Origin: Amycolatopsis echigonensis
Lineage (GTDB): Bacteria; Actinomycetota; Actinomycetes; Mycobacteriales; Pseudonocardiaceae
Assembly: GCF_014174495.1 (NCBI RefSeq)
Contig: NZ_JACJHR010000034.1
Location: 1-64,000, forward strand
DNA length: 64,000 nucleotides
Reading direction: 5' to 3'
Shown here: piece after piece, positions 1 through 7,886 of the stretch
Numbering within the stretch: position 1 is the stretch's first letter
Layout: the number at the start of each line of letters is the position of its first letter
Notes under the pieces: generated by a model
Told to the model about the DNA's origin: nothing
What the model saw: only the letters and a program-made list of their open reading frames with translations
The model's database searches: none
Position numbers and translations under genes: made by a program

Positions 1-2
1 AG

Positions 3-440
3 GTCGTCGTCACCTATGACTCCTTCGGCGGCTACGGCCATCCCGACCACATCCGCGCGCACGAGATCACCATGGCGGCGGCTCCGGACGCCCCGTCGGT
101 CGAGCGGGTCTTCCACGTGGTCCAGTCCGAGGCCGCGCTCACCGTCGGGCTCGCCGAACTGCGCGCCGACGGGACATCACCGTTCCGGGTGGCCGCCGAC
201 GGCGAGCTTCCGTCCACTCCGGACGGCAAGATCACCACTGTGGTCGACATCTCCGCGCACCGGCAGGCGAAGCTGGCGGCTCTGCGCGCGCACGAAACCC
301 AGCTGACCGTGGTCGACGGCGCGGTTCCGCACTTCGCGCTGACCAACAGCATCGCGCAGCCGATCCCGTCGGCCGAGTACTTCGTGCTCGCCCACGGCGA
401 CGGCAGCGGCGCCGAGACCGATCTCTTCGGCGGGTGGTGA
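3..440 (+). CDS. mshB: MshB, GlcNAc-Ins deacetylase (3' part only)
   Basis: This is the C-terminal 145 residues of a PIG-L/LmbE-family zinc deacetylase; the 5' end lies outside the window. MshB removes the acetyl group from GlcNAc-inositol in mycothiol biosynthesis in the cytoplasm. The fragment opens with the family signature GGYGHPDHIRAH (about residues 9-20), whose HPDH segment carries a metal-ligand histidine. The C-terminus (KLAALRAHETQ and the stretch to LFGGW) has the layout of actinobacterial MshB rather than the related conjugate amidase Mca. The stop codon overlaps the next gene, as expected for the mshB-membrane protein pair of mycobacteria. Mca is the main alternative. Confidence 0.88.
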   Translation, partial: VVVTYDSFGGYGHPDHIRAHEITMAAAPDAPSVERVFHVVQSEAALTVGLAELRADGTSPFRVAADGELPSTPDGKITTVVDISAHRQAKLAALRAHETQLTVVDGAVPHFALTNSIAQPIPSAEYFVLAHGDGSGAETDLFGGW

Positions 441-838
441 CCGTGTCCGCCCCGCTCACTCGCGACCAGTGGCTGATGCTGGTGCTGCTGGCGCTCGACG
501 CGGTCGTGCTGGCGCTGCTCGAACTGTTCTTCCTCCCGCTCCGGGTCGGCCCGCTCGGGGAGGTGCCGCTGCCGATCACCGCGGTGGTCGGGGCGGTCAC
601 CACGCCGTGGCTTGTGCTGACCGCGGGGAAGCTCGTGCGGCCGGGGCTGTCGTTCGTGCCGTTGCTGGTATGGGTACTCGTCGTGTTCGGCGTCGGTCTG
701 TTCGGCCCGGGCGGCGACGTCGTGCTCGTCCAGGACTGGCGTGCGCTGCTTCTGCTCGGCGCGAGCGCGCTGCCCGCCGCGCTCGTCCTCGGCGGCGGGC
801 TCGGCCGGGCCGCGGCGAAGGGAGGGATGAGTGGCTGA
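434..838 (+). CDS. Small four-helix membrane protein downstream of mshB
   Basis: This 134-residue hydrophobic protein has four likely membrane segments, at about residues 12-35, 45-65, 71-93 and 103-125, and no catalytic motif. Its GTG start overlaps the mshB stop by seven bases, so it is probably translationally coupled. A small membrane protein also follows mshB in mycobacteria (Rv1171 position, from memory), so it is probably a conserved partner of unknown function. It overlaps the next gene at GTGGCTGA. Confidence 0.75.
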   Translation: MVTVSAPLTRDQWLMLVLLALDAVVLALLELFFLPLRVGPLGEVPLPITAVVGAVTTPWLVLTAGKLVRPGLSFVPLLVWVLVVFGVGLFGPGGDVVLVQDWRALLLLGASALPAALVLGGGLGRAAAKGGMSG

Positions 839-1622
839 GGCCATTTCGGACCGTCAGGTCGTGGCGATTCTGCGCCCGTTCGTCCGCGCCTGCGCCCCGA
901 TGCTCGACGCGTTGCGCGAGGCGGACCCATTCGGCTTGCAGGCGCGTGCCCGGCGCGGCGAGGACGAATTCGCCGACGCCGGCTTCAAGAAGAAGATGCT
1001 CCACGCGCTGACGACGGTGAAGGTGCCGGGCACCGCGGGGTGGGCGGCGATGGACATCGACCAGCGCGCGAGCTGGTGGGTCAATCGCGTCGGCAGGCTC
1101 ACCTCGTTGCTGACGTCGATTCCCGGACTCGGCGGCGCGCTCGCCGACCGGCTGCCGGTGCAGGACACCCTCGGCGCCGCGTCGCAGGGACTGGTGCTGT
1201 GCGCGATCGCGGGGGAGTACGGCGTGACCGACGTCGGCAGCCGCGTCCGGCTGATCGCCTCGGTGCTGTTCGAACGCGACATCGACGCCGACCTCGCGGC
1301 GGGAGCCGGGCACGACAAGTCCGCGAAGTCCGCAGAGGACAGTGAGACCGCGCGGCTCACCGAGGAACTCGACGAATCCCACCGCAAGCACGGCAAGGTC
1401 ACGGCGAAAGCCGTCGCGCGGACGCTCTGGCACCTCGGCAAGTCGCTGTGGGGGATCACCGGCGAACTCGAGAAGCGCCCGCGCGGCCGGTGGATCCACC
1501 GGGCACTCGGGATGCTGCCGGTGGTCGGCGCGGCGGGCGACTATCTCGGCGAGCGCTCCGGGCTCAAAAAGGTGTACAAGCGCGCGCACGCGTGGCTCAT
1601 GGCCCACCGGCAGTGGGCCTGA
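831..1622 (+). CDS. Conserved hypothetical protein, tentatively EcsC-like
   Basis: This 263-residue protein starts at GTG inside the end of the preceding membrane-protein gene, so the two genes and mshB form one run. The middle (about residues 88-130) is a glycine-rich hydrophobic stretch with IPGLGGALADRLPV, followed by IAGEYGV and SRVRLIASVLF. A charged linker (residues 160-190) and a second hydrophobic block (LGMLPVVGAAGDYLG) come next. The pattern faintly recalls EcsC-domain proteins, but I cannot confirm the family. There is no signal peptide. It converges on the M50 protease with only four bases between stops. Confidence 0.7.
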   Translation: MAEAISDRQVVAILRPFVRACAPMLDALREADPFGLQARARRGEDEFADAGFKKKMLHALTTVKVPGTAGWAAMDIDQRASWWVNRVGRLTSLLTSIPGLGGALADRLPVQDTLGAASQGLVLCAIAGEYGVTDVGSRVRLIASVLFERDIDADLAAGAGHDKSAKSAEDSETARLTEELDESHRKHGKVTAKAVARTLWHLGKSLWGITGELEKRPRGRWIHRALGMLPVVGAAGDYLGERSGLKKVYKRAHAWLMAHRQWA

Positions 1623-1626
1623 GCGG

Positions 1627-2400
1627 TCACCGCCAGAAGAGGAACGCCTTCTGCCCGATGGCGGACGCGGTCGCGTTGCCGCCGAGCGGCTCGTAGATGC
1701 CCTCGGCGATCGTCCAGAGCAGATCGGACAACGGCCGGAAGAGGAAGAACAGCGCGAACAGCGCCAGCGGCGCCCACGGCCGCACTCGCGCGCCGAACGC
1801 CCGCGCCTGCGGGGAGAGGTACGGCTCCAGCGCACCCCAGCCGTCCAGCCCCGGCACCGGCAGAATGTTGATCAGGAACGTCATCACCTGCAGCAGCGCG
1901 AGGTACGACATCGCGTAGAAAAGACCGGTCGCCATCGGGATCAGCATCGTCGCCAGGCACAGCGCGGCTCCGACGGCGAGGTTGGCGAGCGGGCCGGCCA
2001 GTGACGTCCACGACGCGGTCGCGCGGTTCCGCAGCGAGCCGCGGTTGATCCACACCGCGCCGCCGGGCAGCGGGATGCCGCCGATCAGCAGGAAGATCAG
2101 CGGAAGCACAAAGGACAGGACGGGGTCGGCGTAGCGCCGGACGTCCAGCGAGAGGTACCCCTTGTGAGCGATCTCGTGATCCCCGCCGCGGAAGGCGACG
2201 AAGGCGTGCCCGAACTCGTGGAGCGTCAGCGAAGCCATCCAGCCGCCCAGGACGAGCAGCACGACGCCCGCGATGAACATCGGGTCGCGGGAACTGAGAA
2301 GAGTCGTGGAATCACCGTATGCAGCCAGGAAACCACCGGCGACGGCGACGGCGAGGATGCCGAGGAAGATCGGGCTCGGGCGCACTGCTGATCTCTGCAC
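1627..2400 (-). CDS. Site-2 protease family (M50) membrane metalloprotease
   Basis: This intramembrane zinc metalloprotease has the active-site motif HEFGH at residues 61-65 of the start chosen, and the third ligand lies in LPVPGLDGW (Asp about residue 186). At least five hydrophobic segments surround these motifs. It lacks the PDZ domain of RseP-type enzymes, so it belongs to the compact M50B group whose substrates are mostly unknown. I chose the GTG at 2400 because a purine-rich GGAAG lies about nine bases upstream. A longer form starting at 2463 stays in frame, but its extra 21 residues look non-coding. Confidence 0.85.
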   Translation of the reverse strand: MQRSAVRPSPIFLGILAVAVAGGFLAAYGDSTTLLSSRDPMFIAGVVLLVLGGWMASLTLHEFGHAFVAFRGGDHEIAHKGYLSLDVRRYADPVLSFVLPLIFLLIGGIPLPGGAVWINRGSLRNRATASWTSLAGPLANLAVGAALCLATMLIPMATGLFYAMSYLALLQVMTFLINILPVPGLDGWGALEPYLSPQARAFGARVRPWAPLALFALFFLFRPLSDLLWTIAEGIYEPLGGNATASAIGQKAFLFWR

Positions 2401-2608
2401 CCCACCAGTCTTCCGTATGCCCGGTGTGAAGTCTTCGGCGTGTCCCCTTGCGCACCCGGGCACGGAGATCCCCCGAACTCGCTACTCGGCTTGACCTGGC
2501 CGACCTACACAGGTGTAATCACAGTGATGTCATTCGCTGTCGGAGGGGGCAGCGGGTGTCGTTTCACCACCGCCAGCCTGGGGAGTGCGTAGGAGCGAGG
2601 AGGCGGAC

Positions 2609-2932
2609 GTGCGGTTGGAAGCGGACAACAGGGAATGGGGGCACGTCGTGGGTTGGGGAGAGAACCCGGAGCAGCAGCTCGGGGATCTGACCGACCTTTT
2701 CGACGTCCCCGAGGAGCAGGACTGGCAGGAGCGCGCCCTGTGCGCGCAGACCGACCCGGAGGCGTTCTTCCCCGAGAAGGGCGGCTCGACCCGCGAGGCC
2801 AAGCGGATTTGCCTTGGCTGCGAGGTCAAGGACGACTGTCTCGAGTATGCGCTGGCGCACGACGAGCGCTTCGGCATCTGGGGCGGACTGTCCGAACGGG
2901 AACGTCGCAAGCTGAAGAAACGCGCGGTTTAA
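2609..2932 (+). CDS. whiB2: WhiB-family iron-sulfur regulator, WhiB2/WhmD type
   Basis: This 107-residue WhiB protein has the four cluster-binding cysteines at positions 45, 68, 71 and 77, the G[VI]WGG turn (GIWGG, residues 89-93), and a basic C-terminal tail (ERERRKLKKR) for DNA binding. The start is the GTG preceded seven bases upstream by GAGGAGG; an in-frame GTG at 2585 has a poorer site. In mycobacteria WhiB2 (WhmD) is needed for septation and division. The orthology call rests on position: it sits beside the metallopeptidase/DUF3499/manB cluster, as Rv3260c does. Confidence 0.9.
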   Translation: MRLEADNREWGHVVGWGENPEQQLGDLTDLFDVPEEQDWQERALCAQTDPEAFFPEKGGSTREAKRICLGCEVKDDCLEYALAHDERFGIWGGLSERERRKLKKRAV

Positions 2933-3373
2933 AGGGTTTCGGCCCCCCGGTCTCCGTGGGCCGGGGGTGCGTCCCGCCGCCACGGCAGTCGTTGCCGCGC
3001 CGGCGAGCGAGCGATGCGGCCGGTGCGACGCGGGCGGGATGGGGAGTCCTCGCCGGGGTGGCGCCGGGCACATTCGACGGATTCGCGCGGCCCGGTTCGG
3101 CGATGCGGTGAGGGCGGAAGTGCCGTCACGGCGTCGGAAAATCGGTGCTGTGCCGTGGTTCTCTTTGTGATCTTCGTCTTCTGCCGCGGAAACCTCGGCG
3201 TGCCGGGGATCTCGCGGCCGGACCGGGTGCCGCCGGTTCCCGCTGGAGCGCGCTCGCGGTATTTCGCTTGTGCCTGCCCGATCGGCCGGGACTGATCCTG
3301 GGCCGGTCCACGCGGTGGGATCCGCCGGACGCGCGGCGTGGGCCGGTGCCGGCGCGACGGTGCAGGCCGTAGG
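2933..3373. other. Intergenic region between whiB2 and the glycosyltransferase gene
   Basis: Apart from the hairpin just after whiB2, I see no gene or clear promoter in these 440 bases. Short open frames on both strands lack ribosome sites and actinomycete third-position GC bias. The promoter of the glycosyltransferase gene probably lies here. Confidence 0.6.
2944..2967 (+). terminator. Hairpin after whiB2
   Basis: A nine-base-pair GC stem (CCCCCGGTC with GGCCGGGGG, one T-G pair) and a six-base loop begin 12 bases after the whiB2 stop. There is no T-run, which is usual for actinomycete terminators. Confidence 0.5.
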
Positions 3374-6300
3374 GTGACCGCACCTATCGTCCCGTCCGAG
3401 CAGGAGCCGTTCTTGCCTCGCACCGTCGTTCCGCCCGCTGTGCGGACGTTGCCCGTTCTGGCCATTGTGGTCTGTCACGACGGCGAGGAATGGCTGCCGC
3501 TGGCGCTTTCCGCGTTGCGGCGCAGCACAGTCCGTCCGCGGCACGTGCTCGCCGTGGACACCGGGTCAACAGACCGTACCCCGAAACTGCTCGCCGACGC
3601 AGCGCAGCCGGGCGCGGCCGCCGAGGAACCCGTGCTGTCCGGAGTTGTCACTCTGCCGAGTGAAACCGGGTTCGCGGAAGCGGTCGCCGCGGCCGTCGCG
3701 CACGCGGTCGATCGGTGGGGCGATCCGGGATCGTGGCTGTGGATCCTGCACGACGACTGCGCTCCCGAAGCCGACTGTCTCGCCCAGCTCCTCCGCGCCG
3801 CGGAGGAAAACCCGTCCGCGAAAGTGCTCGGCCCGCTCGGCACCGACTGGACCGATCCGCGGCTGATCGTCGAGGCCGGGCTGTCCACCGACGCCTCCGG
3901 GCACCGCCAGCAGATGGCCGCGCCGGACGGCGAACCCAGCGAGGTTCTCGCCGTGCCGAGCGCGGGATCGTTGGTGCAGCGGGAACTCTGGGAAACCCTC
4001 GGCGGCTACGACGAGGACTTCCCGTTGCTGCGCGAGGATCTCGACTTCGGCTGGCGTGCCAACGCGGCCGGCTCGCTCGTGCTGTCCGTGCCCGCCGCGC
4101 GCGTCCGGCACGCTCGCGCGCTGTCCACCGGACAACGCACCCCGGACGCCGCCGGCCGTCCGCTCGCCGCGCTCAACCGTTCGCACGGCGTGCGCGTCTT
4201 TCTCGTGAACTGCTCGCCGCCGTCGTTCTGGTTCGGGCTCGTCCGGCTGCCGGTCATGCTGGTGCTGCGCGCGTTCGTGTTCTTCGTCCTGCGGCGCACG
4301 ACCGAAGCCGGGGCGGAACTGGCCGCGCTCGGATACGTGTGCGGGGGCAAGGGAAATCTCCGCGCGGCGCGGGCCTGGCGGCGCGATCAGCCGCGGCCGG
4401 GAACTGTCCGCGGGCTCTTCACGAGCCGGATCACGAGGCTGCGCAACGCGATCAGCGCCGGGGTGGTCGGGCTCGTCCGGCGCGGCGTGCAGAGCGACGT
4501 CGCGCTCGGGACGGTGCCGGAGAGCGTCGAGCAGGAGTCCGCATGGATCCCGCCGGAGGCGCTCGCCGCGTCCGGCGCGCGGCCCGTCGGTCCGGACGCG
4601 TTGCCCGCAGGCGCGCTGCGCGGCCTGAGCACTCGAGGCCGGGGGCTGCGCCGGCCGGGCACGGTCGTCGCGGTCACGCTGCCGGAAGCTCCGGTGTCCG
4701 AAGAGGACACTGAACCGGTCGAAGAGGTCTCGGACCACCCGTCTCCGGCGCCTCGCCCGGAACCGGCGGCGCCGGAACCGGATCTGGTGTTCGTGGAGGT
4801 CAACCGGCGACGCGTGCTCGCCGCGACCATCTTCGCGCCGCCGGTGGTGCTGGTCGTCGTGCTGACGGCGCTGGCCTTGGTGCTCAACCGCGGCCGGCTC
4901 GGCCTCGACCTGTGGGGCGGCCAGCTGCTGCCGGTCGGCGGGCTGAGCGAGATCTGGTCGACGTACCTGTCGCCGTGGCACTCGATCGCCGGCGGCACCG
5001 GTGCGCCCGCCCCCGCGACGCTGCCGGTGCTTGGCACGATCGGCGCGATCTTCGCTCCGATCGGCGGTCCGGCCGCGCTCGTGGCGATCCTGCTCATCGG
5101 CGACATCCCGCTCGCCGCGCTCAGCGCCTACGTCGCCACCCGCAAGCTCGCGGTGCGCCGCTGGGTGCGCGCCGCTGTCGCCGCGGTGTACGCGTTGCTG
5201 CCCGCTGCTACCGCGTCGGTCGCGCAGGGGCGGCTCGATGTGGTTGTGGTGCACCTCGTGCTGCCGCTCGTGATCGCGGGCATCGTCCGGTTGCTGACCC
5301 GGCCGGGCACGCGGTGGCTGCATGTCTCGGCGCTGTCCGCGTTCGGCGTCGCGTTGCTCGGCGCGTTCTCGCCGCTCGCGCACGGGCTCGCGCTCGTCGG
5401 CCTGCTGGTCGGATTCGTGGTGCTGCCCGCGCCCTCGGGCCTGGCTCGCCGCGTCGCGTCGGTCGGGATCGTGGTGCTGTTGCCGCTGGTGCTGCTGCTG
5501 CCGTGGCCGACCGTGCTCTTGCGGCATCCGGAACTGCTGCTGCAAGGCCTCGGCGGTCCGGCCGCGCCCGCGTCCACGACGGATCTCGCGGGCCTCACGC
5601 CGGGCGGTCCGGGGGCCTGGCCGACCGGGGTGGTGGTGCTCGCGGCGACGCTCGTCGCGCTCGTGGTCCGGCCGCGGAAACAGGTCGTCGGCGGGCTGGC
5701 ACTCGCGGTGCTCGGCCTGGTCGGCGTGGTCCTGGTCCGGCAGGTGCAGCTGACGCCGATGCAGGGCGGTGCGCCTGCGTCCGGGTACGCCGGGGTTCCG
5801 TTGCTCGTGGTCGGAGCCGGGCTGCTGTGGGCAGTGCTGGCTACCTGGCAGCGCGGCGGTTCGGCGATGCCCGCGGCGTGGTTGCCGAAGGTGCTGGCCG
5901 TGGCTGGCGTTGTGGTGGTGGCCGCACTGGCTGCCGGTGCGCTCGCGACTGGTTCGGAGGGACCGCTGACTGCACGGCCGCGTCCACAGCTCGCGCCTGA
6001 GGTGGCCGCGGATGTCGCTGCGACGGGGCGGTCGGTGCTGGACGTCAGTTCCGCGCAGGTGCGGCAGACCGGTGGCCGGCTGGCGCTCTTCGGCGACGAC
6101 GAGCTCGCGCCGGTCAAGGGCACGCCGGAGCGGCTGACCGAGTGGCGGCGCGGGCTCGGGCAAGGGGATGTCGCGGCGCTCAAGCGGGTTTACGCGGCTG
6201 CCGCGGCGTCTGGGGTCCAGTACGTGGTGTTGCCGGTCGGGACGGACGCGCGGGCTTTTGCCGCGGCGGCCAGCGACCTTGCCGCGGTGGCGGCGCCGAT

Positions 6301-6718
6301 GTCGGACGGGCGTCCGACGTTGCGGTTGCTGCCTAAGTCCGGACAGGTGGCGTTGATCTCGCCGGAGCTGGCCAAACAGGCGGTGACCGGCGGGGGCGCG
6401 CCGGGGACGAATCCGGGGATTTCGCCGGTGACCGCGCAGTTGCCGGATGTGCGGGTGCGGGCGTCGGAAGGGCCGACTGGGCGGTTGCTGGTGCTGGCCG
6501 CGGAGCAGGAGGCTGGGTGGCAGGCGAGTGTGAACGGGAAGGCCGTGCCGATCGTGCCTGCGTGGGGGCATCAGGTGGCGGTGTCGGTGCCTGCGCAGCC
6601 TTCGGAGGTCTCGGTGACTTTCCCGGGGACTGAGCGGGGATTGTTGCTTTTGGTGCAGTTGGCGGCGGTGTTGTTTACGGCTTTGACTGCGATTCCGTCT
6701 CGGAGGCGGGTGGGGTAG
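3374..6718 (+). CDS. Large membrane glycosyltransferase, GT2 domain plus multi-pass region
   Basis: This 1114-residue protein has two parts. Residues about 27-260 form a GT-A family 2 domain, with VVCHDGEEW, the nucleotide-binding DTGSTD (residues 62-67), an acidic HDDC metal motif (126-129) and EDLDFGWR near residue 220. A membrane segment (about 290-310) and a proline-rich linker (about 450-480) follow. The C-terminal half has around ten hydrophobic helices and ends in an extracytoplasmic-looking beta-rich domain. The build recalls actinobacterial envelope-polysaccharide transferases working with lipid-linked sugars. Its place beside the manB/manA cluster suggests mannose or arabinan chemistry, but donor and acceptor cannot be read. 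I chose the GTG at 3374; an upstream start at 3338 is possible. Confidence 0.88.
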   Translation: MTAPIVPSEQEPFLPRTVVPPAVRTLPVLAIVVCHDGEEWLPLALSALRRSTVRPRHVLAVDTGSTDRTPKLLADAAQPGAAAEEPVLSGVVTLPSETGFAEAVAAAVAHAVDRWGDPGSWLWILHDDCAPEADCLAQLLRAAEENPSAKVLGPLGTDWTDPRLIVEAGLSTDASGHRQQMAAPDGEPSEVLAVPSAGSLVQRELWETLGGYDEDFPLLREDLDFGWRANAAGSLVLSVPAARVRHARALSTGQRTPDAAGRPLAALNRSHGVRVFLVNCSPPSFWFGLVRLPVMLVLRAFVFFVLRRTTEAGAELAALGYVCGGKGNLRAARAWRRDQPRPGTVRGLFTSRITRLRNAISAGVVGLVRRGVQSDVALGTVPESVEQESAWIPPEALAASGARPVGPDALPAGALRGLSTRGRGLRRPGTVVAVTLPEAPVSEEDTEPVEEVSDHPSPAPRPEPAAPEPDLVFVEVNRRRVLAATIFAPPVVLVVVLTALALVLNRGRLGLDLWGGQLLPVGGLSEIWSTYLSPWHSIAGGTGAPAPATLPVLGTIGAIFAPIGGPAALVAILLIGDIPLAALSAYVATRKLAVRRWVRAAVAAVYALLPAATASVAQGRLDVVVVHLVLPLVIAGIVRLLTRPGTRWLHVSALSAFGVALLGAFSPLAHGLALVGLLVGFVVLPAPSGLARRVASVGIVVLLPLVLLLPWPTVLLRHPELLLQGLGGPAAPASTTDLAGLTPGGPGAWPTGVVVLAATLVALVVRPRKQVVGGLALAVLGLVGVVLVRQVQLTPMQGGAPASGYAGVPLLVVGAGLLWAVLATWQRGGSAMPAAWLPKVLAVAGVVVVAALAAGALATGSEGPLTARPRPQLAPEVAADVAATGRSVLDVSSAQVRQTGGRLALFGDDELAPVKGTPERLTEWRRGLGQGDVAALKRVYAAAAASGVQYVVLPVGTDARAFAAAASDLAAVAAPMSDGRPTLRLLPKSGQVALISPELAKQAVTGGGAPGTNPGISPVTAQLPDVRVRASEGPTGRLLVLAAEQEAGWQASVNGKAVPIVPAWGHQVAVSVPAQPSEVSVTFPGTERGLLLLVQLAAVLFTALTAIPSRRRVG

Positions 6719-6795
6719 TCGCGGGCGGCTCGTCGCCTGGCGGCGACATTGCGCCCGGTCCTCGCGTGGGGCACCCCGAAGCTTGATTGTGCTGA

Positions 6796-6852
6796 CGGTC
6801 TGGGGGTGCTTGTCAAGGCGGGAAAGATGCCTTGACAAGCACCCCCAGACCG
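6796..6852. terminator. Strong bidirectional hairpin terminator
   Basis: A perfect 24-base-pair stem with a nine-base loop (GGGAAAGAT) sits between the convergent glycosyltransferase and metallopeptidase genes. It can serve both strands. Confidence 0.85.
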
Positions 6853-6912
6853 CAGGGAGGCTTCGTATCGGGGTGCGGGGGAGGTGTGGGTGCCTCGTTG
6901 TGCGTGTGTGGG

Positions 6913-7377
6913 TCAGTCGCCTTCGATGACGTCTGGTTCTACGCCTAGGTAGCCGGCGACTTGTTCTACCAGGACGTCGTGTACTAGGTCTGCTAGTTCT
7001 GAGGGGTCTTTCGCGCGTGCTTCCAGGGGGCGCCGGTACAGCACGATGCGGGCTCGGGTGGGCAGGCCGGATCGGTCGACTCCTGCCGGGACCAGGCGTG
7101 ACAGCGGGACTGCGCCGTCGTGGAGTACGCCGTCTGCCGGGGCTCGGCCGTCCAGGGGGACTTCGGGTACGTCGTCTACTGCGACGTCCAGTTTCGTCAG
7201 CTCGTGCCGCCAGCGCGCTTCGATCGGCTCCAGAGCGTCCAGCACCAGCGCGTCGAAGCGTTCCGCCCGGCTCGCGGCCGCGGGCAGGGACGCCGGATAG
7301 AGCGTCCCGCGCAGGCCCCGGCCATGCCGGTCCCGCCGCATTCGCTGCCGTTGTCGGTAGTCACGAGCCGTCGCCAC
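6913..7377 (-). CDS. Metallopeptidase-family (zincin-like) protein, degenerate site
   Basis: This 154-residue protein is the positional counterpart of mycobacterial Rv3259. The family fold is a minimal zincin whose hallmark is HExxH. Here the helix reads LVHDVLVEQVAGYLG (His133), so the glutamate is Asp and the second zinc histidine is replaced. Proteolytic activity is therefore doubtful. The N-terminus is highly basic (residues 5-22), and the centre carries a conserved RLVPAGVDRSGLPTRARIVLYRRPLE block. It is divergent from the DUF3499 gene with 80 bases between start codons. The start is GTG. Confidence 0.78.
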   Translation of the reverse strand: MATARDYRQRQRMRRDRHGRGLRGTLYPASLPAAASRAERFDALVLDALEPIEARWRHELTKLDVAVDDVPEVPLDGRAPADGVLHDGAVPLSRLVPAGVDRSGLPTRARIVLYRRPLEARAKDPSELADLVHDVLVEQVAGYLGVEPDVIEGD

Positions 7378-7457
7378 CGCCCAAGTCTATGCGGTCGCCA
7401 GGACGACGCGCGTGTCGCCGGTACTTCGCTCGCGGCGACGCGCTATCGTTTCCGATC

Positions 7458-7811
7458 GTGCGGAGCGTACGGAAATGTTCGCGAACGGGTTGCCTCGAAC
7501 CCGCTGTCGCCACGCTCACGTATGCCTACCAGGACTCGACCGCGGTCGTCGGACCGCTGGCCACCGCTTCCGAACCGCATTCCTACGATCTCTGCGAGGC
7601 CCACGCGCTGCGGCTGACCGTCCCGAAGGGCTGGGAAGTCGTCCGCCACGAGGGGGCCTTCGCCGCTCCGGAACAGTCCGCCGACGAGCTGACCGCGCTG
7701 GCCGAGGCGGTCCGCGAGGCCGGCCGCTCCGACGTCCCGGCCGTGCAGCCCGAGCCCGAAGGGCCCTCCGGCAGGCGCGGCCATCTGCGCGTCCTCCCGG
7801 GGCGCGCCTGA
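7458..7811 (+). CDS. DUF3499 family protein, putative zinc-binding
   Basis: This 117-residue protein begins VRSVRKCSRTGC. Cys7 and Cys12, with Cys46 and His49 in DLCEAH, look like a four-ligand zinc site. The C-terminal third is acidic and probably disordered until a basic tail. It corresponds by position and motif to Rv3258c, which always neighbours manB, but no function is established. The GTG start is set by the conserved RKCSRxGC motif lying directly after it. Confidence 0.82.
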   Translation: MRSVRKCSRTGCLEPAVATLTYAYQDSTAVVGPLATASEPHSYDLCEAHALRLTVPKGWEVVRHEGAFAAPEQSADELTALAEAVREAGRSDVPAVQPEPEGPSGRRGHLRVLPGRA

Positions 7812-7886
7812 GCTGTCCTCCCGCCCGGTAGGCTTTCGCCCGCGGCGCGAGGGGCGTCGCCACGGAACTAGCGGCGGGGAGAAGGC

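Noticed and set aside
2633..2656. GGAAT followed by GTT near whiB2 as a sigma-R promoter
   Set aside because: The spacer is 15 bases rather than 18-19, and the site is inside the whiB2 coding sequence.
3566..6838. 1090-codon open frame on the minus strand
   Set aside because: It mirrors the glycosyltransferase gene; its product is Arg/His/Gln-rich, lacks domains and has no ribosome site. Long antisense frames are expected at this GC content.
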